Source of the DNA: Lunularia cruciata
Taxonomy: Eukaryota; Streptophyta; Marchantiopsida; Lunulariales; Lunulariaceae
Assembly (NCBI GenBank): GCA_948567375.1
Contig: OX419756.1
Coordinates: 61,172,552-61,236,551 of the forward strand
Direction of reading: 5' to 3'
DNA length: 64,000 nucleotides
Below, one piece after another: positions 1 through 10,909 of the stretch; the first letter of the stretch is position 1, and each line of letters starts with the position of its first letter. The translations under genes were made by a program, and so were the position numbers. The notes under the pieces were generated by a model. That model was not told the origin of the DNA. It saw only the letters and a program-made list of their open reading frames with translations, and made no database searches.

Positions 1-13
1 TAGTGAAACCCAA

Positions 14-498
14 GTGGCTCCTAATCCCAACAAAGGTAAGGATATAGCATCCATAGATGTGGTTGAGAGCAAGTATGAGAAGGGAGAGTGCTCAAACTCC
101 AAGGGTCTTAATTTGGAGCTTTTGGCACAAGAGAAGAAGAGAGCTCATTTTGCAGAGGATGTTCACTCTTCTCAAGGATTTACTTCGAGCAAGGATACTC
201 CTATGTCTACTAGGACCACTTGCACCCAACACCATCAACAACAAAGACTCCAAGGAAGAAGTTGGGGATGGAGGATTTCTTGATTTCAAAGCAACAATGG
301 AACTACAATGTGTTGGACGACGTTGGTAGTCACAAGGCTAACATCATAGTGGGCCAATTAATTGCTTTGAACCCTACCTTGAGAAAGGAGCTTAGAGGTG
401 GTTTGAGTTCTACAAGGAGCAAGAAGAGGAAGAAGGCAAAAGCTCCAGTATCAAATGGGGGTGGTGGATGCCAAGCCAGCACCATGGGAGGCTTGTGA
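14..498 (+). pseudogene. gag/protease linker of A1, frameshifted
   Basis: The same lysine- and serine-rich linker is readable in the intact copy A2 (35540-35990). In A1 it is spread over more than one reading frame: one frame runs from 14 to about 283 and another from 220 to 498, before the protease-reverse transcriptase frame takes over at about 455. At least two small indels are therefore present. The linker joins the gag zinc knuckle to the protease and has no catalytic motif. Coordinates are approximate because of the frame changes. Confidence 0.7.
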
Positions 499-2023
499 AT
501 ATGCCTACAAGATTGATGTGAGAGTGAATGGTCACAACATCAAGGATGCATTGGTTGATGGAGGATCAGCAGTGAATGCCATGTCAGAAAGGTTGATGAA
601 GAAGTTGTGTATGATACCCTCAAGACCTTCAACATTTGTGGTGAGCATGGCAAACAAGCAACAAGTTCGACTAGTAGGGGTGATGGATAAAGTGGTAGTT
701 TCAGTTATGGGAGTTCAAAATCTCATGACTTTCCAAGTCTTGAAGGATTCAAGGTATGACTTACTTCTTGGGATGCCATGGTTGAGAGCAGTACGCACAA
801 CTGATCGATGGCACAAAGGGTACTTGAGGATTGGGCCATCAAACCATAGAGTCACAATTTCTGTGACTAACACCACCAACACTTCACATTCAGATACACC
901 ATCTTCTGATTATTGGTTATCAGATTCTGAAGAAGGAGCTTTAGTTGTGGACACAAGCATGGAGGAGGAGACTTCCACGGAGGAGGATGAATCTGAATCT
1001 GATTTAGATGTGTTTCCTTTGTGTGCTATGGATTTTACACCTAAGCCAGAGGTTTTGAAGGACCCAAACAAATCACCATTGACACTTGAGGAGGTAGAGA
1101 GAAGGTTAGCTACCCTCAAGTATGGCCCAAATGTTACCAAGGAGGAGAAGGTGAGATTTGAGGAGATTTTCCGCAAGTTCATCCATGTGTTTGCTTTTAG
1201 TTACAAGGATTTGAAGGAAGTCACCTTGGAGGAGCACAAGATAGAGGTGGAGTCACATGCAAGACCAATCTGCCAAAAGCAACGTCGCATTAGCCCACCA
1301 ATATCTTTGGTTGTGAAGGAGGAGATTGATAAGCTCAAGGAGGCTGGATTTATCTTTGAGGTGGAGAATTCAGAATGGGTGTCTCCAATTGTCATTGTGA
1401 AGAAAAAGAATGGCAAGCTTCGGGTATGTGTGGATTACAAGAAGCTCAATGCTGTTACCAAGAAGGACTACTACCCATTGCCATTCATTGATGAGATCTT
1501 GGAGGAGGTTGTAGGTCATGAGAGGTACAGTTTTGGAGATAGTTATAGTGGATACAACCAAATCAAGATTGCACCAGAGCATCAACAACTCACGACGTTC
1601 ACCACACCTTGGAGAACTTACGCTTTCAAGGTCATGCCTTTTAGGCTTTGCAATGCTCCAGCCACATTCCAATGGTTCATGAACAAGGTATTTGAACCTT
1701 TCATTGGGAAATTTGTGAGAGACTTCATTGATGACTTTCGTGTCTATGGGAGCAAGGAGGAGCACTTTGAGCACCTAATCAAAGTCTTGCAATGCTTGGA
1801 TGAGGCAAATGCATCACTCAACCCAGAGAAGTGCATTTTTGGATGTGAAGAAGGTCTACTTTGGGGGCACATCATCTCCAAGGATGGAATAGCAATTGAT
1901 CTTGAGAAGGTGAGGAAAATCTCAAACCTTCCATTGCCTTCAAGCTTGACAAAGTTACACCAATTCTTGGGGATGGTTGGGTACTATAGGAGGTTCATCT
2001 TCTCATTTTCCAACAAGGCATAA
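455..2023 (+). pseudogene. pol: protease and reverse transcriptase of A1
   Basis: A 522-codon frame. The retroviral-type aspartic protease motif ALVDGGSAVNA is near residue 35, so the catalytic Asp is kept. An acidic linker (EEETSTEEDESESD) follows, and then the reverse transcriptase: KLRVCVDYKKLN, SGYNQIKIAP, LCNAPATFQ and the catalytic box DFIDDF near residue 430. It would process the polyprotein and copy the element's RNA inside virus-like particles. Compared with A2, a conserved PFGLCNAP site reads PFRLCNAP and FCVYG reads FRVYG. It ends at a stop inside the connection to RNase H where A2 stays open, with a small duplication of 'aagcctt(g)' around 2020-2045. Decayed and non-functional as it stands. 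Confidence 0.88.
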
Positions 2024-2026
2024 GCC

Positions 2027-2785
2027 TTGTTGACCATCATAAGCCTTGCATTGACCATCTACATGAAGAAGGGTGTAGATTACATGGTGATTTTGGAAGA
2101 CAAGGAGGCTCTCAAAGCTTTTGAGGAGCTCAAGCAATCCCTTGTTGTAGCCCCAATTCTTGCTAAACCTGATTGGAGTAAGCCTTTCATCCTCTACACT
2201 GATGCTTCTAATGTAGCTATAGGATGCAATCTTAGTCAATTAGACCAAGATGGGCATGATGATCCAATAGCTTATGCTAGTAGGCAGATGGTTTCAGTAG
2301 AGAAGAACTACTCTATCATGGAGAGAGAAGGGTTGGCAGTGATCTTTGGTCTCAAGAAGTTTAGACATTACTTGATTGGAGGGAAAGCCACCATTGTCAC
2401 GGATCACAAGGCTTTGAAGTACAACTTCAACAAGCCTTATGTTGAAGGGAAACTAGCAAGGTGGATGATACTCTTGTCTGAGTATGACTACACCATTGAG
2501 GATAGGCCAAGAAAGAAACATGCAAATGCTGATTTGTTATCTAGAGCCTTTGATCATGATGGAGATGAGCAACTGGATGATTTCTTCCCGGATGAGGAGC
2601 TCATGACAATCTCAATCACTCAAGAGGTTCTAATGGAGTACAAGGAGATTGTGGATTTTGTGACAAGAGGTAACTATCCAAAAGGGATGCATGCTAGGGA
2701 GACGAAGGCCCTTGCAGCAAGATCTAGACCTTACACAATGGTGGAGGATATTCTTTCTCACCAAGGAGCAGATGGTCTACTTTGA
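2027..2785 (+). pseudogene. pol: RNase H domain of A1 pol
   Basis: A 252-codon frame continuing the A1 polyprotein. Catalytic motifs of gypsy RNase H are seen: LYTDASNVAIG (first Asp), MEREGLAVIFGLKKF (Glu), TDHKALKY (Asp) and ANADLLSRA (last Asp). It would degrade the RNA strand of the RNA/DNA hybrid during reverse transcription. It ends at TGA after GADGLL. A2 has the same TGA, while A3 has CGA at this codon (55920), so the stop looks like a C-to-T change at a CpG that A1 and A2 may share by descent. Confidence 0.85.
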
Positions 2786-3905
2786 AGAGTAGAGTGGAAG
2801 GAAGAGTCTATCCTACTCAAAAGGAGTTTCATGAAGGTTTAGTATGTGGAGGACACTTTGCAGGAAAGGTGACTGCTTTCAAGATTCTAGATGCAGGTTA
2901 CCATTGGAGAGGGATTTTCAAGGATTGTCTTGATTATTGCAAAACTTGTCATGTTTGTCAAGCTTTTGCTAGAAAGTCTACATCCACTCCACCACTTAGA
3001 TCAATTTCATTACTAGGACCTTTTGAGAAGTGTGGAATTGATTTTGTAGGTCCTCTCAATAGAAACCCAAGGAACAATCGATACATTGTGGTAGTTACTG
3101 ATTACCTTACCAAGTGGGTTGAGGCTAGACCATTGAAGGACAAGAATGAAGATGAAGTGGGTAGATTTCTTTATGAACGCATTATCACTAGGTTTGGATG
3201 CCCATTGGAGTTGGTTTTTGATAGAGGAGGAGAGTTTACAGGAAGCATTACTACAACCATGCTACGACATTTCTCTATCACACATAGAGTAACTACATCT
3301 TATAAGCCAAATTCCAATGGCTTGGCAGAGAGAACCAATCAGACCTTGTGCATGATGTTGGCCAAAGATGCAGAAATGAAAGGGGGCTAAACATCATTGG
3401 GACAAGAGGATTCATGCAGTTTTGTGGGAGTATAGGACAACCATGAAGACTTCCACCGGATATTCTCCATTTCAATTGGTGTATGGTATTGAGTCTACCT
3501 TACCTATTCACTTTGATCTTCCTACCTTCCAAAGCATTCATAGGAGATTGAAGAAAGCACAAGGAGGTGATGTAGAGAAGTCAAGGAAGGATCAACTCAT
3601 GGAGTTGGAAGAGGCAAGAGCAGTTGCTATGGTTCAAATGGAGCAAGCCCAAAGGAAACAAAAGGAGAGTTATGACAAGAGGCAAGGCAAGAAGAAGGTG
3701 GAGCCTTTCAAAGAAGGTGATTGGGTAATGTTGTTTGATTCACCTTTGATTCAAGAGAATGCAAAAGAAGTTTTTGCCTAAGTACTTTGGAACTTTCATA
3801 GTAGAGAAGGTGTGGGGCAATTACACCTATGATCTCAAGGAGTTGGGAGGAAGATACTTTGATAGGATTAACCATGATAAGTTGAAGATGTACCATAGAA
3901 GGTAG
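2782..3905 (+). pseudogene. pol: integrase of A1, broken
   Basis: Integrase in two or three frames (2782-3390, 3422-3781, then to about 3905). The zinc-binding His/Cys box is visible (FHEGLVCGGH then CKTCHVC), followed by the DDE core: first Asp in IDFVGPL, second in DRGGEF, Glu in GLAERTNQTL. The C-terminal part has the GPY/F-like module, but frameshifted near 3390 (a run of G's) and 3770. No chromodomain follows. It would insert the cDNA into the genome. Confidence 0.85.
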
Positions 3906-3953
3906 ACAGGCCTTCACTTTGAGGACAAAGTGAAAACTTAGTCCGGGGGTAAA

Positions 3954-4642
3954 TGTAACACCCATTTGTGCATGTGTGTGGTATTGTGATATTTAGCTTG
4001 GTATTACAAGTACTTAAGAGATATTATTTATATAGAGATAAAGGATGGTTCTATATTAATCATGGTTAGCTAAGTTAGTCATAGCTAAGATAGAGGGGAC
4101 CTTACTTTAGAGGAAGTAGAAAAGATGAGCATCACTATTTTGGATTTTAGTGTGTTGACTTGGTATTATTCCTAGGTGTTTGGCTTTGAGGGAAGAGTTG
4201 AGAACTCTTGGGCCCGCAAGCCTTTTTGTTTTGGATTCTTCTTTAGTCCAAGGATAGCCCATGTGAAGGAATCCTTGACTTAGTGGTTGGGTCAAGATAA
4301 GACCACATGCTTAGGGGAATATGCCCATGTGAATGGATATTCCTTTCTACTTTTTGACTTTATTTGACTTTTAGTCTAGTAACTTGAGTTACTACGGTAA
4401 TTAGTAACTTTGGTACGTAACTATTTCACAAGTATATAAACAAGGGGTGAGGAGGTACTCATCATCCTTTCATTTGCAACTATCTCTCTCTCATTGAGTT
4501 CTCTAGTGAGCAATGTGTTGAGTCTTGGAGTGTTAGCCTTGGAGGAGTATGATGGAGTTGGGGTTCCTTGCCTTCTTAGTCCATGGTGCGCTACCACAAT
4601 AGCCATCAGAGGTTCATCCTGAGTGAGAGACAAGCCGGCTCA
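3954..4642 (+). repeat. RE-A 3' LTR of A1
   Basis: 689 bp from TGTAACACCC to CCGGCTCA, preceded by the polypurine tract at 3943-3953. Six copies of this LTR occur in the window (3954, 5237, 28992, 34797, 39447, 57091). It holds a TATA box (TATATAAA, 4433-4440), two TTGACT W-box cores just upstream and an 18-bp perfect palindrome at 4377-4394. Confidence 0.92.
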
Positions 4643-5236
4643 CAGGCCAAAGATGCAAAAATGGAGGGAGCTTAACATCATTGGGACAAGAGAATTCGTG
4701 GAGTTTTGTGGGAGTATAGGACAACCATGAAGATTTCCACCGGATATTCTCCATTTCAATTGGTATATGGTATTGAGTCTACCCTACCTATTCACTTTGA
4801 TCTTCCTACCTTTGAAAGCGTTCATAAGAGATTGAAGAAAGCACAAGGAGGTGATGCAAAGAAGTCAAGGAAGGAACAACTCATGGAGTTGGAAGAGATA
4901 AGAGAAATTGCTATGGTTGGAGTGGAGCAAGCCCAAAGGAAACAAAAGGAGAGCTAGGAAAAGAGGAAAGGCAAAAAGAAGGTAAAGCCTTTTAAAGAAG
5001 GTGATTGGGTAATGTTGTTTGATTCTATTTGATTCAAGAGAGTGCAAAAGAAGTTTTTTCCTAAGTACTTTGGACCTTTCATAGTGGAGAATGTGTGGGG
5101 CAGTTACACCTATGATCTCAAGGAGTTGGGAGGAAGACAATTTGATAGGACTAACCATGATAAGTTGAAGATATATCATAGAAGGTGGAGAGAACTTCAC
5201 TTTGAGGACAAAGTGAAAACTTAGTCCGGGGGTAAA
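4643..5236 (+). pseudogene. pol: integrase C-terminal fragment of outer copy A1'
   Basis: Begins abruptly at the sequence GGCCAAAGATGC, which in A1 and A2 lies in the integrase just after the catalytic Glu region, and continues through VQKKFFPKYFGPFIVENVW (the GPY/F-like module) to the polypurine tract. Stops and frame changes are present, so it is dead. The simplest reading is that A1 inserted into the integrase of A1' and that the 5' part of A1' lies left of the window. Confidence 0.82.
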
Positions 5237-5924
5237 TGTAACACCCATTTGTGCATGTGTGTGGTATTGTGATATTTAGCTTGGTATTACAAGTACTTGG
5301 GAGATATTATTTATATAAAGATAAAGGATGGTTCTACATTAGTCATGATAAGCTAAAGTTAGTCAAAGCTAAGATAGAGGAGACCTTACTTTAGAGGAAG
5401 TGGAAAAGATGAGCCAGACTACTTTGGATTCTAGTGTGTTGACTTGGTATTATTCCTAGGTGTTTGGCTTTGAGGAGAGAGTTGAGAACTCTTGGGCCCG
5501 CAAGCCTTTTTGTTTTGGATTCTTCTTAGTCCAAGGATAGCCCATGTGAAGGAATCCTTGACTTAGTGGTTGGGTCAAGATAAGATCACATGCTAATGGA
5601 ATATGCCCATGTGAATGGATATTCCTTTCTACTTTTTGACTTTATTTGACTTTTAGTCTAGTAACTTGAGTTATTGCGGTAATTAGTTACTTTGATATGT
5701 AACTATTTCACAAGTTTATAAACAAGGGGTGAGGAGGTACTCATCATCCTTTCATTTGCAACTATCTCTCTCTCATTGAGTTCTCTAGTGAGCAATGTGT
5801 TGAGTCTTGGAGTGTTAGCCTTGGAGGAGTATGATAGAGTTGGGGTTCCTTGCATTCTTAGTCCATAATGCGCTACCATAATAGCCATTAGAGGTTCATC
5901 TTGAGTGAGAGACAAGCTGGCTCA
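5237..5924 (+). repeat. RE-A 3' LTR of outer copy A1'
   Basis: 688 bp, TGTAACACCC to CTGGCTCA. It differs from the A1 LTR at many scattered bases, as expected of a separate, older insertion. Immediately right is reverse-oriented RE-F internal sequence (CAACATGTCCACC), so A1' inserted into F3. Confidence 0.9.
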
Positions 5925-6889
5925 CAACATGTCCACCATTCTCCATAAGTTACAACCGGAAGTATCAAGGGTTCCTCAGACACGGTGATCATATGTAGAA
6001 AATCTTGCCCAAAGCACGAGGTGATGAATTGTATGAAACAATGCTTGGGTAAAATCTGGATATGAAAATTCCAATGGTTTGGCGGAAGTAGATTGGTGGC
6101 CCATAAATTCCATCCATCCCATTCTTGCTCTAATACCAATGTAAAAGACCAAGACCAAGGAGAGAAATAGGAGAATGGAAACTCACATTGGGACACTTGA
6201 ATGAGGGAAAACTTCAAATACCTAGCATGAGCTTTGTCTTTGGTATTTATAGGTAGCATACAAGGCCCTTGAGAAGCTTCTCAAGAAGCTTCTTTGAGCC
6301 GCTGTTGCGGGGATTGATTGGGCTTGAGAGTGCACCAGGCACATGGCTACTTGCGCTCAGACTACTAGGCTTGTCAACTGTTTAAAACTCTTTGTAATCA
6401 GACGCTCTCTCCACTTGCCCGGCTGACAGTCCTTCTTGCTAGAGCAGCTTGATACCAATCTTTCTAATGTAGGCTCATGGTTAATGGCTTCTTGGATTGG
6501 CTTCATTGGCGCAATTGTATTCTTCAAGCTTCATTGCCAATGTTAAAGTTCTATCCATGTTAAGTTGCGTTCAATGGCTGCAATGTAATTCCTCTAACAA
6601 ATCACCGTCTATGGCCAGGTTCAGATAATCATGATCAGGTCGATGATAGGTCTTGGAAACGCGGCTTGACTAAGATTGAGAGCTCCGAGACTGGAGTCCT
6701 CTCATTTATACTTTTCACGGACTAAGGATTCACATTCATCAAGGAAGTATATATTTATCGTAATCCCAAGCCTTGCAGTTATAAATATTTGAGGGAAACC
6801 TAAGCAGCTTCAAACAATACAATGACCGACTAAAATCTTCAATGGCAAAGCATGTACACAATGGAGGAGAAATAAGCAAGTTCTACATC

Positions 6890-7650
6890 CTAATCCTTAC
6901 AATTCTTAGCCCTCCGTTTCTCTTGAAACTCCTTCTGTCCACCCATCAACTCCTGGAAAACATTGCTACTTCGAGAAAGAACTCTTTGTTACTTCACCAA
7001 ATTCCACTATCAGCCCTTTATCTTCTTGAAACTCCTGCAACTTCTCCTTTGAAAACTCCTCTGTCCCTTTCCCAAAAGCCTACTGTCAGCCCTTCATCTT
7101 TCTCTTGAAAACTCCTGCAAAACTTCTCCTTTGATACTGTCAGCCCTTCCTCTTTCTCTTGAAAACTCTTGCAAAACTTCTCCTTTGATACTCCCCTGTC
7201 ATTTTCAGAAAAGCCCTACTGTCACTACCCGAAAGCTCTCTGTCCAGCCCTCATCTTTCTTGAAAATTTCACACTGTCAGCATGTGCACTCTCGCAAACT
7301 TCTCCTTTGAAACTCTCATGAAAATCCACTGAAAACCCTCTGTTCAGCGCTTCTCCTTGTCAAAAATCCTGCAACCTCCCCTTTGCAAAGCTCATCTGGC
7401 ATTTCCCAAAAAGAATCCTATTGTCATTACCTGAAAGCTCTCTGTCCAGCCCGTCTCCTTCTCGAAAATCCTCTCCTTTGCCAAGCTAGTCCAGCCTTTC
7501 CCGAAAGCTCTCTACTATCAATTCCTGAAAAATCTCTGTCCAGCCTTCATCTTTCTCTAAAATTTTACACACTGTTAGCATGTGCACTCCCGCAAACTTC
7601 TCCTTTGAAAACCCTCACAAAATTCCACTGAAAACCCCCTCTGTCAAGCC
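6890..7650. repeat. CT-rich degenerate tandem repeats in H1
   Basis: Repeated phrases such as CTCCTGCAACTTCTCCTTTGA, CTGTCAGCCCTTC and GAAAGCTCTCTGTCCAGCC recur every few tens of bases with indels. The open frames here (6842-7108, 7383-7631) are by-products of the compositional bias. Confidence 0.7.
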
Positions 7651-8739
7651 TCACAATTGCAGAGAAAGAATTTTAATGCAAAAACAATGATGGCAGATCA
7701 ATGTAGACTAATCTGCCAAAATCTACCTACTTTGAATGCTAACACGCCAGCAAAGCAAAAACAATCCATTTGATGCTGACTTCTTCCTACGTCTCTACGC
7801 CAATAGAGCTGCCTGTAAGGTAACTATCTATAATCCCTAACATGCTGATGTCTTCCGGACATTTTGCCCAGAAGTCACCTTGTAATATCCATTGTGTAAT
7901 ATTCATCACCTATTCTTGAATGGTTTCCTCTTTGCTTAGCACTTAAACTTTATAGATTCCAGACTCCTTGAGACCCCATATCCAACGTCCACTATAAGAG
8001 AGTTTTGAAACGCCTGCTGTCCACATTGTAGTGAGTATCTGCTCTACGGCATGCCTGTCCACTTTAGCATCCCTAGCAAAATTTTCACCAGCTTGATGTG
8101 CCTTTCTAGTGACACTTTGTCTTTAAATACAACTCCACAACTTCCATATACTACAAGATAGCTTCCACCTTTTCCATTCAGCGAGCCACCAACTCCTAGA
8201 AGTAAAATCCAAATCCCCTGGACCAGCTTGTGTCTCTCGTTCAATCTCTATCTACTATCCTGCTGACACTAAACCAGTGTCAGGAATAACTCCTAGCCCC
8301 AACCTCTATCACCAAGACGTCTGCTTCTTCTATCTTTGGAACTTTTATTGCTCTCAACCCTTACCAGCAAACTCTATCAATCACCAATTAAAGACAACAC
8401 AACATAGATCCCTCCAGATAATCTCTGATGGTGAGATCACCTGTCACCGTCCCGGTCTACTCAATGATGAAAGGTTGTTTACAGTACACAACTATATTTG
8501 ACATGAGCTCGTAAGAAGGGCATGCTCCCTTGATTCTAACAAATTGACCCCAGCAGGCGTAGAAGCAAGCCAGTAGTTCACATCCGATATTCCTTCAATG
8601 GCATTCTGCGTTTCACAACCTCTCATCTTCCACAACATCTGTAATCCCGACCCCAAGATCCCATCATCTCAACCAACAACCACTCCTATCCCTGATATTT
8701 TTCTCTCCGTGAGAATCAAAAGCCCTACCTTTCCTCACT

Positions 8740-9700
8740 ATCCTCGATCCAGCACTCCAATTTTTTTTTCTCACTTCCTCCCTCCACCTGCAGATTCGAA
8801 AACCCATGTTCTCCTTATGTCCTCCTCTTCTCTTCTCCTCTTCTCATCCTCCTCTTCAGTCCTTCTAAAAAAAACACTTCGATATCTCTCTCCTGCAAAG
8901 AACCCTTCGGGATTTCTCCTTTTCTTTCTTCCCTGCAGAAACCCCTTCCCGATTCTTTTGTCCTGCCAGAAAAACTTTGATATCTCTCTCCTGCAAAGCA
9001 CCCTTCGGGATTTCTCTTTTCTGCAAAACCATTTGAGATTTCTCTGTCCCTGCCAAAATCATTTCAGGATTTCTCTTTCTTTCCCTTCCCTGCAGAAAAA
9101 CCTTCCCGACTCTTCTGTCTTGCCAAAACCCTTTGAGGTTTTTCTATTCCTGCCAAGCCCTTTGGGACGCCTCTGTCCTGCTAACCTTTCTGCTGATTTT
9201 TGTTCTCCCACATACCTTCCTTGTTTTTCCCTTGCAATTTCTTCTCTTCTTCTCCTTTCGATACTACTTGTCCTCTCAGAAGATCATTCTCCTGGTTTCT
9301 GCTTTAGATCCTGGCTAAACCCTCTCTCTTTCTTCCTGGCTGAATCTCTGCCTTCTTCTCCTGAACCCTTCGATTCTCCTCTCCAAAACCCTTTGATTCT
9401 TCTATGTCACTACTCTCTTTTGATATTCTCCCATCACTCCCCAAAACCCTCGATACTTCTCTCTCACCTGTTTACCTCTGCGACAGTCCCCCACTTCTCC
9501 CACTGCACTCAGGTTTCTTGTCCCAAAAACTCCATTCTGCTCCCTCTGCCCAAAACCTGTTCCCCCCTCCAAGTCCTGTCCTCCCCGAAGAACCTCCCCT
9601 CCCGAGCTGAGTTCCTTCCCTGTCCTCTAACTTTTTCACGTTGTTATTCCCCAAACCTTTCATTGTCAAAACTCCTCTAAAGCCTCCCAAAGTATTTCCA
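8740..9700. repeat. Second CT-rich degenerate array in H1
   Basis: Units such as TCCTGCAAAGAACCCTTCGGG and CCCTGCAGAAA repeat with variable length. The 360-codon open frame at 8598-9680 is almost entirely Ser/Leu/Pro/Phe from CT-rich codons and has no domain, so I do not call it a gene. Confidence 0.65.
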
Positions 9701-10019
9701 ACTCAAAAGACTCTTTTTTTGCTCCTCCACTAAGGAAAACACTCTTTCACTCCAATAACATAAAACAAACCTGAGCTAGTGTAACCCAACATCATTTCTT
9801 GGCTCAAGCCAGATTAAAAGACTCCTTGAGCTAATAATACCATAACTTTTCCTGGGCTTCACAATAATATAGGAAATATCTCTCGCGGCAAGGTAGCATA
9901 AAACCACACCCGAGACATATTGACATAAATCCATGTTCCTTACAACAACTAAAAGAGGAAAAGAAAATTTATCACACCAAAAGCCTCAACGGTACACGTG
10001 GGCTATTTTCCTGAAAACA

Positions 10020-10285
10020 CCGCTTTCTTAGAGTGCAAGCCAAGTTAACCAAAAAACTTCTCAAGAAACTTCCTTCTAGAAGCCGCCTACTTGGCATGCA
10101 AGCTAAGCTGGTTAGAAGCTTCTAGAACCTTCCTTCTAGAAGCTACTTGCTTGAAGTGCAATTTTACTAGTTGAGAAGCTTCCCAAGAAGCTTCCTAGGT
10201 GCTTCTAAAATATTCTAGGCTAATTTGGCTTATTCTCTACTTCATTAGCCTTACTAACTATGTCGCTAAACTCCATGTTGTTATG
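10020..10285 (-). promoter_or_regulatory. Distal part of F3 LTR with heat-shock-element-like arrays
   Basis: Alternating GAA/TTC units typical of plant heat-shock elements: GAAgcTTCtaGAAccTTC at 10115-10132 and further GAA..TTC units at 10060-10190. The TATA box (TATAAATA on the minus strand, 6244-6251) lies on the other side of H1, so insertion of H1 moved these sites about 3.7 kb from the promoter of this copy. Confidence 0.6.
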
Positions 10286-10909
10286 GTAGGAAACTAAAGG
10301 ACAAGAAGGACAAGAGATGGTGAGCTTATTGAGTTCACTATCTATTCTTCTTTTTGAGCTTTATCTTGCTATAGTATTGTGTTTCTTATTGCTTTCATTC
10401 TTTGGTCTGATAATAGTAACGTAAGGTAGAAGAGTAGTTTGTATGAGATTTTGATGAATGGTCCAAATAGGAGATGCACTTGTTCCAAGTTAATTACACT
10501 TTAAATAACCCCTTGTAGTTGACATGAAGCATTTGCAAGCAGATCAAGGAATTCATCAAGATATAAACTTAAGCGTACATTTTGATAATTGTATGTATCC
10601 TTAGAAATACAATGCAAAGGAAAAAAAAAAAAACCAAGTAATTTTTGAAGGAATACATCATTGAGACATTGATAAATGTTTAGCTATAAGGTGATCACTA
10701 GGTTAGCTTATTTGACTATTATGATATTCCACTTATAGTAAAACTTTTAGAATAATTGATGAGGTGGTGCAAAGTAGTGATTACATGATTTGGTGAGTTA
10801 ATATTATTCTCAATTTTGTAAAATGTAAACTTTGATTTGTTAATATTCATTTTCTTTTGAACCTTTTTTCAACTTCATTCTTAATATATTCTAACTTTTT
10901 TTGTGTACG
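10286..10909. other. Unclassified AT-rich DNA left of C1
   Basis: No convincing reading frame, LTR or RNA gene. It contains a 13-bp A run near 10620. Because C1 (with GTACG on both sides) splits it, this segment and 13580-14246 were once contiguous. Confidence 0.5.

Larger units (their letters stand above)
1..4642 (+). mobile_element. RE-A copy A1, Ty3/gypsy (OTA/Athila-like), 5' end outside window
   Basis: Internal region (1-3953) with protease, reverse transcriptase, RNase H and integrase in gypsy order, followed by a polypurine tract (GTCCGGGGGTAAA) and a 689-bp 3' LTR starting TGTAACACCC and ending CTCA. The window starts in the gag-protease linker, so the 5' LTR and gag are not seen. 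No chromodomain follows the integrase. The reverse transcriptase has FIDDF in place of the common YxDD, and the protease has the DGGS motif, both typical of the non-chromovirus OTA group. Directly right of its LTR lies more RE-A integrase sequence, so A1 appears to sit inside a second RE-A copy (A1'). Confidence 0.9.
6303..10019. mobile_element. RE-H copy H1, 3.7-kb non-coding element with CT-rich arrays
   Basis: Starts TGTTGCGGGG and ends GAAAACA. It lies in the F3 LTR, where uninterrupted copies read GAGCCGCTTTCTTAG. CCGCT is found on both sides (6299-6303 and 10020-10024), a 4- to 5-bp target duplication. No reverse transcriptase, integrase or transposase is seen. The body holds long CT-rich imperfect repeats. 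TG...CA ends with this duplication would suit a very long solo LTR or a non-autonomous LTR element. I could not find a duplicated terminus inside it, which favours the solo-LTR reading. Confidence 0.7.
5925..10285 (-). mobile_element. RE-F copy F3 (chromovirus), 5' end only, split by H1
   Basis: 5925-6139 is leader sequence that matches F1 (63240-63476) and F2 (33118-33370). A primer-binding site (TGGTATTAGAGC on the minus strand, 6127-6138) is followed by the 5' LTR: 6140-6302, interrupted by H1 (6303-10019), then 10020-10285. The LTR reads, on the minus strand, from ATAACAACATGGAG to GGTCTTTTACA. The rest of F3 lies left of A1/A1' outside the window. Confidence 0.85.

Noticed and set aside
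8598-9680. 360-codon open frame in H1
   Set aside because: Composition is CT-rich repeat; Ser/Leu/Pro/Phe only, no domain, and other frames on both strands are also open here.
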